A DNA stretch of 18,436 nt. Origin: an uncultured Mucispirillum sp. (GTDB lineage: Bacteria; Chrysiogenota; Deferribacteres; Deferribacterales; Mucispirillaceae). This document shows positions 7,181-14,082 of the stretch, piece after piece (position 1 is the stretch's first letter; each line of letters opens with the position of its first letter). Below the pieces are notes generated by a model, which had not been told where the DNA came from, did not search any database, and saw nothing but the letters and a program-made list of their open reading frames with translations. The translations under genes and the position numbers were made by a program. Location of the stretch: positions 1 through 18,436 of the forward strand of contig CALADT010000215.1 in the NCBI GenBank assembly GCA_937890655.1. The letters run 5' to 3'.

Positions 7181-7213
7181 AAATAATGCCCTGCATAAAA
7201 AATATACAGGGCA
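7181..7213 (-). terminator. Terminator after flgH
   Basis: TGCCCTG (7187-7193) pairs with CAGGGCA (7207-7213) around a 13-base A/T loop. On the minus strand the stem is followed by TTATTTTTAATT, a U-rich tail, so it fits the end of the flgH transcript. On the plus strand it directly follows the ATPase gene but lacks a T tract, so termination there would be weaker. Confidence 0.75.
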
Positions 7214-7254
7214 AAAGAGTGTGTGAATTTATTTTAAAGTGAATTAAACTTTCA

Positions 7255-7980
7255 TTAGAATGGCCATACCACATCTATAACTTTTCCAAGCCAGCCTTTT
7301 TTAGTAGCTTGAGAAGTTGCACCGTTACCAGTATATGTAATTTGTGCATCTGCAATGGCACTTGAAGATATTGTATTTGATGCATCAATATCTTTATGAC
7401 GCACAATACCTTTTAATGTAATTGTTTGTTTTTCTTGGTCAATAACAATTTCCCTGCTACCTTCTATTACAAGGTTACCAGATGGCATAATGTCTACTAT
7501 ACGAGCAGCAATAGTTGCTGTAAAGCTATCTGATTTTTTATTGGAACCTTGCCCTTGATGACTGTTACCTGTTGTTGCACCAATAGATGGTTTGAACGCA
7601 GCACCAGAACCTAAAAAGTTATTAACTCCAAGATTTGTAGGCAACCCTAACATAGCTGTAACATTTGCATTATAAGTAGTAGCTTTTGAAGTTTGGTTAT
7701 TTGTAGAGTTAGATGCTGAAGAATCTTCTTCTATTTTAACAATAACAACATCACCAATTCTTCTTGCTTTATAGTCAAGGAAAATAGTGCCACTTGAACC
7801 CACATCTGACCAAAGAGATGGGTTAGGTTTATTCATTTCAGCTTCCTGCATTTTGTATGCTTCTATTTCTGATTTATAACCAGAAGAAGGTATGGAAGTT
7901 ATTACATCATCATAATTTTTTGCAGCACATCCGGATAAAATAACCACAGATACACTTGTTAATAAAAATATCCTTTTCAT
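7255..7980 (-). CDS. flgH: FlgH, flagellar L-ring lipoprotein
   Basis: The 241-residue protein is the outer-membrane ring subunit through which the flagellar rod passes. It starts with a lipoprotein signal (MKRIFLLTSVSVVILSGC) with lipobox LSGC and Cys18 as the lipidation site. The FlgH core is recognisable: 'NPSLWSD' (53-59), the 'LDYKARRIGDVVIVKIEEDSSASN' region (about 69-92), the central 'ARIVDIMPSGNLVIEGSREI' and the C-terminal 'SSSAIADAQITYTGNG'. A ribosome site (aggcggtg) precedes the ATG. It is separated from flgA by 193 bases holding its own sigma-54 promoter (8019-8033), and is followed by a terminator, so it is a separate transcription unit. flgI, a common neighbour, is not in the window. 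Confidence 0.96.
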   Translation of the reverse strand: MKRIFLLTSVSVVILSGCAAKNYDDVITSIPSSGYKSEIEAYKMQEAEMNKPNPSLWSDVGSSGTIFLDYKARRIGDVVIVKIEEDSSASNSTNNQTSKATTYNANVTAMLGLPTNLGVNNFLGSGAAFKPSIGATTGNSHQGQGSNKKSDSFTATIAARIVDIMPSGNLVIEGSREIVIDQEKQTITLKGIVRHKDIDASNTISSSAIADAQITYTGNGATSQATKKGWLGKVIDVVWPF

Positions 7981-8018
7981 ATATTCACCGCCTAAATATA
8001 TTTGTTATATCATAATAA

Positions 8019-8033
8019 GCAAAAGTTGTGCCA
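8019..8033 (-). promoter_or_regulatory. Sigma-54 promoter of flgH
   Basis: On the minus strand the sequence is TGGCAC-AACTT-TTGC, matching the sigma-54 consensus (TGGCAC-N5-TTGC) completely, with the invariant GG and GC ten bases apart. It lies about 39 bases before the flgH ATG. Sigma-54 control of rod and ring genes is well known in polar flagellates and needs an enhancer-binding activator. Confidence 0.9.
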
Positions 8034-8058
8034 AGTTAGATTTTAAGGAGAAAAAACC

Positions 8059-8115
8059 TGTCTGATTATAGTCCTGTTCATATTTGGAAGCGAAAACAAT
8101 AACCATAATCAGACA
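8059..8115. repeat. Perfect 11-bp inverted repeat between flgA and flgH
   Basis: TGTCTGATTAT (8059-8069) and ATAATCAGACA (8105-8115) are perfect complements flanking a 35-base loop. On the minus strand the second arm runs into GGTTTTTT, which could make it a terminator or attenuator for flgA read-through. It also lies upstream of the flgH sigma-54 promoter at a distance suitable for an enhancer site. Its role is unknown. Confidence 0.65.
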
Positions 8116-8132
8116 AAAGTAAGGAGGTAAAA

Positions 8133-8177
8133 ATGTTAGAGTCAAATACTCTAGTTTTACGATTAATTACATTTTAA
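8133..8177 (+). CDS. Possible 14-residue ORF with near-perfect ribosome site
   Basis: AAGGAGGT (8121-8128) is followed five bases later by an ATG and a 14-codon frame (MLESNTLVLRLITF) ending in TAA over the flgA stop codon. It is on the opposite strand to the flagellar genes. A consensus Shine-Dalgarno in such an AT-rich spacer is striking. However, no plus-strand promoter was found and a weak hairpin (8137-8142 with 8148-8153) sits inside the frame. It may be a leader peptide or chance. Confidence 0.25.
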   Translation: MLESNTLVLRLITF

Positions 8178-9025
8178 AATTCTGCTTTTACTATACCGTT
8201 ACCTACATAGTTTGTAGCTATAATTTTTTGCGATGCTAAATTTCTTACAAGCACAGGTTTTCCAGGCATAGCATTTTCTTCTACAATTCCTTGTGTTTCA
8301 ATATGGAGAATACCGTTTGAAACAATTATTTTAACAGCTTCACCTTTTTTAAGTGCAGGTTTATCCTGTATTAAGTCAGATGTTAAAACTTTTCCAGCAG
8401 GGATAGCTCTTAAAGCTGTCATATTTTCCACATTTGTTACAAGGTTATTTTTTAAGTTAGTAATATCTACTTTTTCTATACTAACTTTTCCTGCTAATGA
8501 GTCGCCTGCTTTAAGTCGTTCACTAGTAACATATGCGTTTTTATACCCTTTTACATAGTAGTATATTTGGTATTTATTATTTTCCATACTAACTTGAGCA
8601 TAAGCACCACCAAGTTTAGATGTATCGCATGTAATTTTTAAGTTACCGTCAATATTATATAAATTATCAGGTATTCTTATTTGTTCTACGGATATAGTAA
8701 CATCAGGATACGCTTTATTATATTCATTAGTTATTAACTCAGCAACTTTTTCATAGGAAATTTTTTCCCATTCTCTATAAACCATAACTCCAGATAAAAC
8801 AGTTCCTTTTATACCTGCTTTATCAATATGTGATTGTATTTCTTCTTTGCTAACCATAATCTGACTGCCTGCTTGAATACCACATTTTACTTTATTATGT
8901 GGAACATGGCTTGCAGTTAAATCATCTAAATATACACATTCTTCATTAATAGTTATTTCTTTTTGTGCAAAAGCAAAAGAACATGTAAAAAGTAATATAG
9001 TTAGTGTAATAAGTATGCGTTTCAT
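8174..9025 (-). CDS. flgA: FlgA, flagellar P-ring assembly chaperone
   Basis: The 283-residue protein is a periplasmic chaperone for FlgI polymerisation into the P ring. A Sec signal peptide (MKRILITLTILLFTCSFAFA, cleavage likely after residue 20) starts it. The C-terminal half, from about residue 187, is a SAF-type domain followed by the FlgA beta-clip region. Landmarks are 'AIPAGKVLTSDLIQ' (208-221), 'LKKGEAVKIIVSNG', 'ETQGIVEENAMPGKPVLVRN' and a final 'V-x-x-GIV'. These follow the family pattern (G-x-x-V, G-A, G-x-x-x-VRN). The N-terminal 170 residues are poorly conserved, as is normal in longer FlgA proteins. The gene is 11 bases from flgG, and its ribosome site (aaggtggt) overlaps the flgG stop codon, indicating one operon. 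Confidence 0.92.
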   Translation of the reverse strand: MKRILITLTILLFTCSFAFAQKEITINEECVYLDDLTASHVPHNKVKCGIQAGSQIMVSKEEIQSHIDKAGIKGTVLSGVMVYREWEKISYEKVAELITNEYNKAYPDVTISVEQIRIPDNLYNIDGNLKITCDTSKLGGAYAQVSMENNKYQIYYYVKGYKNAYVTSERLKAGDSLAGKVSIEKVDITNLKNNLVTNVENMTALRAIPAGKVLTSDLIQDKPALKKGEAVKIIVSNGILHIETQGIVEENAMPGKPVLVRNLASQKIIATNYVGNGIVKAEF

Positions 9026-9036
9026 ATTACACCACC

Positions 9037-9825
9037 TTATCTTTTAAGACCTGCAACAGTCTGAAGCATTTCATCACTTGTTTGAATTGCTTTAGAGTTC
9101 ATTTCATATGCACGTTGCCCTGTAATCATATTAACCATTTCATTAACCATAACAACGTTACTTGTTTCTAAAAACCCTTGTCTTATTTTACCAAAACCGT
9201 CTTCAGAAGGGATACCCACTTGAGCAGCACCAGAAGCACCTGTTGCAAGGTAAACGTTTTCACCAATAGAGCTTAAACCTGTTGGGTTTACAAACCTTGC
9301 TATTTCTATTTGGCCAAGTTCTGTTTCTTCGTTTTCACCAGGAAGTTTTACAGAAAAAATACCGTCATTAGATACAGATACACTTAATGCATTATCAGGA
9401 ATATTTATTCCTGGTTCTAAAAGATAACCTTCCGGAGATACAACATCACCGTTAGCATCAATAGAAAATGCACCACTTCTAATATAACCAATATTACCGT
9501 CAGGTAAAGTTATTTGGAAATAACCATCGCCTTCAATAGTTAAATCAAGCTGATTGTATGTATTTTCATAGTTACCTTGACTATGTATTTTTTGTATAGC
9601 TACTGTTGCTACACCCATACCCATTTGGATACCTGATGGGTGGTTAATACCTGCTGCTGTAACAGCACCTGCTGCTTTAATGTCTTGGTATAAAAGGTCT
9701 TGAAATAATATTCTACCTTTTTTAAAACCGTGAGTATTTACATTTGACAGGTTGTTTGACATATTATCAATATTCATTTGTTGTGCTTGCATGCCTGTCG
9801 CTGCTGTCCATAATGAACGAACCAT
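9037..9825 (-). CDS. flgG: FlgG, flagellar distal rod protein
   Basis: The 262-residue length is typical for FlgG, which forms the distal rod crossing the P and L rings. It shows the N-terminal rod signature 'LWTAATGMQAQQMNIDNMSN' (5-24) with 'NLSNVNTHGFKK', the central 'GDGYFQITLPDG' and 'RSGAFSIDANGDVVSPEGYLL', and the C-terminal rod helix 'NEMVNMITGQRAYEMNSKAI' followed by 'QTSDEMLQTV'. The two termini pair as coiled coils in the assembled rod. The full FlgG-type N-terminal segment (residues about 40-60, LFQDLLYQDIKAAGA) separates it from the upstream flgF. A strong ribosome site (aaggagg) precedes the ATG, 23 bases after flgF. Confidence 0.96.
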   Translation of the reverse strand: MVRSLWTAATGMQAQQMNIDNMSNNLSNVNTHGFKKGRILFQDLLYQDIKAAGAVTAAGINHPSGIQMGMGVATVAIQKIHSQGNYENTYNQLDLTIEGDGYFQITLPDGNIGYIRSGAFSIDANGDVVSPEGYLLEPGINIPDNALSVSVSNDGIFSVKLPGENEETELGQIEIARFVNPTGLSSIGENVYLATGASGAAQVGIPSEDGFGKIRQGFLETSNVVMVNEMVNMITGQRAYEMNSKAIQTSDEMLQTVAGLKR

Positions 9826-9848
9826 AGTATTGCCTCCTTACAATAATA

Positions 9849-10613
9849 CTATTGTGTTAAAATTTGTGTAGCTGATTTTTGACTGATTTCATCATGAGTT
9901 TGCACTACTTTTGCATACATTTCATAACCTCTTGATGCTTCAATCATATGAACCATTTCAGCAATAGGGTCTACATTGGCTCCCTCAACATAACCCTGCC
10001 TAATCCCTGCATTATCTGCATCGATTGGTTCAATATCCACAGCTGCAAATTGGTTTCTACCAACTTTTTGTAATTGACGAACATCGTCAAACTCTACAAT
10101 CATAAGTTGGTCTCCTGCAATACCATTAGCATAAACCGTGCCAGTTTTATCAACTTCAAATCTAGCGTTTTGGTCCACTTGAATATTTGCTGTGCCTTGA
10201 GCATTTCTACTCATTACTTTAAAGCCTTCTGCTGTAACTAATTCGCCGTTATCGTTAAGAGTAAAGCTACCATCTCTTGTATATCTAACTCCCCATGGTG
10301 TATCTATTGCAAAAAAGGCATTTTCTTGCTGAATAGCAAAGTCAAATTTATTACCTGTTTCTTTAATAGGCCCCATTTCAAAGTTAGCAGAGTTTTCATG
10401 AAGTAAAACTGCTGTATTAATAGTTTTATTATAATGAGATTCTCTTATAAAGTTTTGTGGATATCTGTTATCCTCTGGTCTATAAACAGAAAATACTGCT
10501 CTATCTCTTTTATAACCGTTTGTATTCATATTAGCTAAATTGTTGGATATGGAATCCACTCTATTTTGTTGCATTAAAAGTCCACTTGTTGCTGTATATA
10601 ATCCATTTTGCAT
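9849..10613 (-). CDS. flgF: FlgF, flagellar proximal rod protein
   Basis: The 254-residue protein belongs to the FlgF/FlgG rod family. It has the N-terminal 'SGLLMQQNRVDSISNNLANM' motif with 'NTNGYKRD' (10-37), the central 'AFFAIDTPWGVRYTRDGSFT' segment, 'GELVTAEGFKVM', and the C-terminal 'IAEMVHMIEASRGYEMYAKV' helix. Its position directly before flgG and its sequence difference from the neighbouring FlgG support FlgF, part of the proximal rod. It starts seven bases after the lipoprotein gene, whose last codons contain its ribosome site (gtgagg), so translation is probably coupled. The residue 45-75 region is more charged than in FlgG. Confidence 0.92.
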   Translation of the reverse strand: MQNGLYTATSGLLMQQNRVDSISNNLANMNTNGYKRDRAVFSVYRPEDNRYPQNFIRESHYNKTINTAVLLHENSANFEMGPIKETGNKFDFAIQQENAFFAIDTPWGVRYTRDGSFTLNDNGELVTAEGFKVMSRNAQGTANIQVDQNARFEVDKTGTVYANGIAGDQLMIVEFDDVRQLQKVGRNQFAAVDIEPIDADNAGIRQGYVEGANVDPIAEMVHMIEASRGYEMYAKVVQTHDEISQKSATQILTQ

Positions 10614-10619
10614 AACACA

Positions 10620-11240
10620 TTACCTCACTATACCGAAAGCCTGTGGTAAACCAGACTGAAACATTTCTTCAAAACCAACTAAAGTAAGCTCTTTAACAGG
10701 TCTTGCTGCTTTTGATGGATAGTAGTAGAAGTTTTCATCAGACCTACTATTTACTTTCACTTGAGAGAAAAACACTGCTCTTTCATCTTGTTCCATAATA
10801 CTTATGGATACAATAGATGAGTTAGTGCCTCTTACTCTTTCAGGTGATTCGGAAATATTTACCATAAGTATAAAATCAGCTTTTGCTATATCATCAGTAA
10901 CTACTGCATAATTATTTAACTGAATAAACCTTTTAACAAGGTTGCTGTAATAATTATCATATGATTTTTGGTAGCCTTGCATCATAATAGCTGGCATAAC
11001 ATAGATTAAGGATTTTTCAGGTAACACTTCAAAAGGGTTTACGTTAAAATCCACAACATTTGCTTTTGTTTTATCTATTACTAAAGAGGAAAGATTAGTT
11101 TCCAATTCGCCAATTATTAGTAAAGGATAAAAAGCCGTATTTGTAAAGTTTAATGGGTTAATCATTGCAACAGCTCCGCCCACTGTGCTACAACCAGATA
11201 CTAACGCCATTAAGGAAAATAGTATAATTAATCGTTTCAT
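10620..11240 (-). CDS. Predicted lipoprotein of unknown function, first gene of flagellar operon
   Basis: The 206-residue protein starts with a lipoprotein signal (MKRLIILFSLMALVSGC, Cys17). The rest has alternating beta/alpha character with no motif I recognise. Segments include 'TKANVVDFNVNPFEVLPEKS', 'VVTDDIAKADFILMVNISES' and 'SKAARPVKELTLVGFEEMFQ'. The region around residues 110-160 looks like the beta-alpha-beta fold of outer-membrane accessory lipoproteins that pair a flexible strand with 'ADF-x-L-x-V'. It has no transmembrane helix after the signal. It is the promoter-proximal gene of the flgFGA unit under a sigma-54 promoter, six bases before flgF, so a flagellar basal-body or outer-membrane accessory role is likely. 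A FlgO-like protein is possible but not shown. Confidence 0.75.
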   Translation of the reverse strand: MKRLIILFSLMALVSGCSTVGGAVAMINPLNFTNTAFYPLLIIGELETNLSSLVIDKTKANVVDFNVNPFEVLPEKSLIYVMPAIMMQGYQKSYDNYYSNLVKRFIQLNNYAVVTDDIAKADFILMVNISESPERVRGTNSSIVSISIMEQDERAVFFSQVKVNSRSDENFYYYPSKAARPVKELTLVGFEEMFQSGLPQAFGIVR

Positions 11241-11264
11241 AATATCGCCTCCGACCTGATAGAA

Positions 11265-11279
11265 GCAATAACTATGCCA
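11265..11279 (-). promoter_or_regulatory. Sigma-54 promoter of the lipoprotein-flgF-flgG-flgA operon
   Basis: The minus strand reads TGGCAT-AGTTA-TTGC, with GG and GC exactly ten bases apart, matching the sigma-54 consensus at all but one base. It lies 25 bases before the lipoprotein ATG, with a cggagg ribosome site between. The twin of this promoter sits before flgH. Confidence 0.88.
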
Positions 11280-11424
11280 AAACTTTAATAGGAATATTTT
11301 GCCTATCTATTTTTTTACTATTTTTTACTTAATTATTATAAAATTACTAGGATATTTTAAGTTTGTCAAATGTCAAATATATAATATTATTAACCACTTA
11401 TGTTAATATTATATTAAATAAGTA

Positions 11425-11452
11425 TTGTTTTTTATTATATTCAATGTATAAT
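11425..11452 (+). promoter_or_regulatory. Candidate sigma-70 promoter of the third chemoreceptor
   Basis: TTGTTT (11425-11430), a 16-base spacer and a perfect TATAAT (11447-11452). Transcription would begin near 11459, giving a leader of about 65 bases before ATG 11525. No sigma-28-type or sigma-54-type motif was seen for this gene. Confidence 0.5.
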
Positions 11453-11475
11453 AAAATTGTTGGATTAATAACATA

Positions 11476-11496
11476 AAGGAAGGTTAAATAATGTAA
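11476..11496 (+). promoter_or_regulatory. Start-stop mini-ORF (ATG TAA) with ribosome site in the chemoreceptor leader
   Basis: AAGGAAGG (11476-11483) is followed after seven bases by ATG immediately joined to TAA (11491-11496), 28 bases before the true start. Such minimal ORFs can stall or park ribosomes and tune translation downstream, but this could be chance. Confidence 0.3.
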
Positions 11497-11524
11497 TAAT
11501 TCTATAAAAAAAGAGGGGGTTTAT

Positions 11525-13495
11525 ATGAGATTAACAATAGCTCATAAAATATTTTTTGTAATTAGCTGTGTGCTTACTATTTCATTTCTTAACAGTGCTT
11601 ATTCTATTTATGCAGAATATTCTGCTTCTAAAACATCAGAACGTATTGGTAATAATTATATAGAAGCATATAAAAAAATGGAAACATTATCACTAAATAC
11701 TCTAACGTTGCAGGTAAATGTATTATCTTACGGTGCTTCCCTTAATGAAAATTTTTATAATAACGCACAAAACCTTATTAAAGTATTACGTGCTAATTCA
11801 GATGATTATAAAAAGTATGTAACATCTAGCCAAAATAAAAAACTATATATTGAAACAAATAAAGTAATAGAAGAACATAATAAGTTAGTTTATAATTTTA
11901 CAGAAACTATTTCAAATAATTTAGAATTAATTCATAAAAATATAATAAATACAAAAAATATGAATACTGCTTTAGATACAATAGTTTCAGAGGTTGAAAA
12001 GTCAGTAAAAATAGTAGATAATAACCAAATAGATACAAGATACAGAAATTTATTATTAAATATAAATTCCCTTTCCACATTAATTAAAACCACATCATAT
12101 ATGGCTATGAAATCAAAACAAATGGATATGTTAAAACCAATACCTGATACATTTAAACGAGTTAATAAAATCATAGGCGATATTCAAGAAGGAGTTGATA
12201 ATAAAGCACTTTTAAACTCTTTAAAAATAATGAAAGAAAATATTAAAATAGCAGAAACATCATATACATCACTTATAAAAATAGGAAAACAAATTGCAGA
12301 TATTGAAAAGCAACGTTTTACTTATGCAGCACAAATTAGGGAGATGAATAGCAACCTTGTAAGTATAATTTATAATCTTGTACATAAAGCAAGTATAAAC
12401 TCTACTAAATCATTAAATGCAAGTATGGTTACAGCTGTTATATTGTTTATTATAAATATTATTGTTGGTATGAGTGGTGTAGTTTATTTGTATATTATGG
12501 TTATAAAACAAATAAAAGGCTTCATTGCTAAAGTGGAAAACTTAACAAAAGGGGACGGAGATTTAACCATAAGGCTTGTAAGTAACAATAAAGATGAACT
12601 TCATGAGCTTGCAGAAAGTTTTAATGCTTTTGTTAGCAATGTTCATCAAATTGTTATGGAAGTAAAAGAGGCAGCAAGTGGTGTTGCCAGTGGAAATAAC
12701 CAGCTTGCAGCTACTATGGAACAGTTATCTGTTACTTTTGATTCTCAATCAGAACAAATATCCACCATAGTAACAGATATTGAAAATATAAAAGAGCTTT
12801 CAAGCCAATCTTCTAACCAGCTTAATGATTGTTTAGAAATTATGAATAAGTCAAAAGATATTACTAACGCAGGGGCATCACAATTAGGTTATGTAAAAAG
12901 TAACGTGCTTGAAATCCATGAAAAAACATCATTATTATCCACAACCATAAAAGAGCTTTCAGAAAGCTCCAACCAAATAGGCAATATTTTAACTGTTATT
13001 AATGATATTGCAAACCAAACAAACCTTTTAGCCTTAAATGCAGCTATTGAAGCAGCACGAGCAGGGGAAGCCGGTAGAGGTTTTGCTGTGGTGGCTGATG
13101 AAGTTAGAAAACTAGCAGAACGCACTCAACATGCCACAGGGGAAATAGAAAATATTGTAAAATCATTCCAGCAGGAAAGCCAAAGAGCATCTCAAGAAAT
13201 GGAATCTTCTGGGGAAGTGGTATCCATGGGGGTGGATATGATTGGGGAAACTGAGTCATCATTTGGTAATGTAGTAAACGGTGTGAATGAAGCAGTTGCA
13301 GGCACAGAAACAGCATCATTAAAAGTAAATAGTCAGTATACTTCCATACAGGAAGTAGCAGAAAAAGCAGAAATTATAGCTGCTGGTATTGAAGAAAGTG
13401 ATGTAGCTGTGGAACAAGTAACTACAACTGTTGCACATTTACAAGAAAAGGCAGAAAAATTAAGCCAGTTAGTAAGCAGGTTTAAAGTAGATTAA
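11525..13495 (+). CDS. Methyl-accepting chemotaxis protein with large extracytoplasmic sensor and HAMP
   Basis: The 656-residue protein has classical transmembrane receptor architecture. TM1 is about 8-28, then a mostly helical periplasmic domain of some 270 residues (about 30-300) without a motif I recognise. Its length and helicity suggest a helical-bundle sensor. TM2 is about 302-326 and HAMP about 327-380. The coiled-coil signalling domain has its tip near 493-532 (NQTNLLALNAAIEAARAGEA, then GRGFAVVADEVRKLAERT). It ends 'SQLVSRFKVD', with no CheR-tethering pentapeptide. It lacks the hemerythrin domain of the other two receptors. Ligand unknown. A purine-rich site (gaggggg) precedes the ATG. 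It diverges from the flagellar operon across a 284-base spacer. Confidence 0.95.
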   Translation: MRLTIAHKIFFVISCVLTISFLNSAYSIYAEYSASKTSERIGNNYIEAYKKMETLSLNTLTLQVNVLSYGASLNENFYNNAQNLIKVLRANSDDYKKYVTSSQNKKLYIETNKVIEEHNKLVYNFTETISNNLELIHKNIINTKNMNTALDTIVSEVEKSVKIVDNNQIDTRYRNLLLNINSLSTLIKTTSYMAMKSKQMDMLKPIPDTFKRVNKIIGDIQEGVDNKALLNSLKIMKENIKIAETSYTSLIKIGKQIADIEKQRFTYAAQIREMNSNLVSIIYNLVHKASINSTKSLNASMVTAVILFIINIIVGMSGVVYLYIMVIKQIKGFIAKVENLTKGDGDLTIRLVSNNKDELHELAESFNAFVSNVHQIVMEVKEAASGVASGNNQLAATMEQLSVTFDSQSEQISTIVTDIENIKELSSQSSNQLNDCLEIMNKSKDITNAGASQLGYVKSNVLEIHEKTSLLSTTIKELSESSNQIGNILTVINDIANQTNLLALNAAIEAARAGEAGRGFAVVADEVRKLAERTQHATGEIENIVKSFQQESQRASQEMESSGEVVSMGVDMIGETESSFGNVVNGVNEAVAGTETASLKVNSQYTSIQEVAEKAEIIAAGIEESDVAVEQVTTTVAHLQEKAEKLSQLVSRFKVD

Positions 13496-13546
13496 AAAAA
13501 TAGGTTAAATCATACTTATTAGTAAAAACTAATAGTATGATTAACC
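13494..13546 (-). terminator. Long hairpin terminator between chemoreceptor 3 and the small-protein gene
   Basis: Left arm 13503-13523 (GGTTAA to ATTAGT) pairs with right arm 13528-13546 along 19 bp with two single-base bulges and an AAAA loop. On the minus strand it is followed by TATTTTTTT (complement of 13494-13502), so it fits the end of the small-protein transcript. On the plus strand it starts seven bases after the receptor stop but lacks a T tract, so it may only cap the mRNA end there. Confidence 0.75.
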
Positions 13547-13560
13547 ATTAGAGGATTAAG

Positions 13561-13644
13561 CAATATTTAAAGCTAAAACCTATTATTAGGAGTTTTTTCT
13601 AAGAGATTGGGCAGTTCTTATGAAAGATATTGCTTTAAATATTG
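13561..13644. repeat. Perfect 13-bp inverted repeat enclosing a structured 58-base loop
   Basis: CAATATTTAAAGC (13561-13573) and GCTTTAAATATTG (13632-13644) are exact complements. Between them is a short hairpin (CCTA-TTAT-TAGG) followed by GTTTTTTCT. Just beyond, TTGTTTT (13642-13648) pairs with AAAACAA (13654-13660), and aaaggggag at 13663-13671 resembles a ribosome site with no start codon after it. There is no coding frame. It is a candidate structured RNA or a 3' UTR of the minus-strand gene. Confidence 0.5.
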
Positions 13645-13710
13645 TTTTGTTAGAAAACAAGAAAGGGGAGCATACTATATAAATAATATAATTACAAGCA
13701 AAATTTTTTA

Positions 13711-13959
13711 TTATTTTGTTTTTATCTCCATTTTTTTGTTTTCTAAATCAAAGGCTTTATTGTTATTGCCATTATTTCTATAATAATTAATTTCATTATC
13801 CAGCTTATTTATTTCCATATCTCTTTTTACATTTTTTTCTATGGTGTTATGAATAAACCTATCGCTTTTTGGAATAGTAGTGTTTTTTATAACATTTGTT
13901 TGTGCTAAAGATACATTACACCATACTAATACGAATAAAAATATAGTAGCTATTTTCAT
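13711..13959 (-). CDS. Small exported protein of unknown function
   Basis: The protein has 82 residues from ATG 13959. A ribosome site (aaggtg, complement of 13966-13971) sits six bases ahead. An in-frame GTG at 13968 falls inside this site and is less likely to be the start. An N-terminal signal peptide (MKIATIFLFVLVWCNVSLA, cleavage before Gln) is followed by a hydrophilic, Asn- and Lys-rich helical tail ('NKLDNEINYYRNNGNNNKAF', 'ENKKMEIKTK'). After cleavage it would be a periplasmic peptide of about 63 residues, strongly charged and partly coiled. I recognise no family. No neighbour gives a clear functional hint. Its transcript probably runs through the structured gap to the terminator at 13494-13546. 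Confidence 0.6.
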   Translation of the reverse strand: MKIATIFLFVLVWCNVSLAQTNVIKNTTIPKSDRFIHNTIEKNVKRDMEINKLDNEINYYRNNGNNNKAFDLENKKMEIKTK

Positions 13960-14041
13960 ATATTTCACCTTACTTATTAAGACAAAGAAAAAGGGTTTTT
14001 GTTCAAATCATATTTTATGTATGGTTATAAATGTAATTAGG

Positions 14042-14075
14042 AAAAAAATGAGTGCTAAAATATTTTAGCACTCAT
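14042..14075 (-). terminator. Perfect palindromic terminator of the hslVU operon
   Basis: Bases 14048-14075 form a perfect 28-base palindrome (ATGAGTGCTAAAAT and its complement). On the minus strand it is followed by TTTTTT, directly after the hslU stop codon. It is a clear intrinsic terminator despite a mostly A/T inner stem. Confidence 0.9.
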
Positions 14076-14082
14076 AATATTA

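Noticed and set aside
13880..14068. 62-codon plus-strand frame overlapping the small exported protein
   Set aside because: It overlaps the minus-strand gene with its signal peptide, runs through the hslU terminator, and has no ribosome site.
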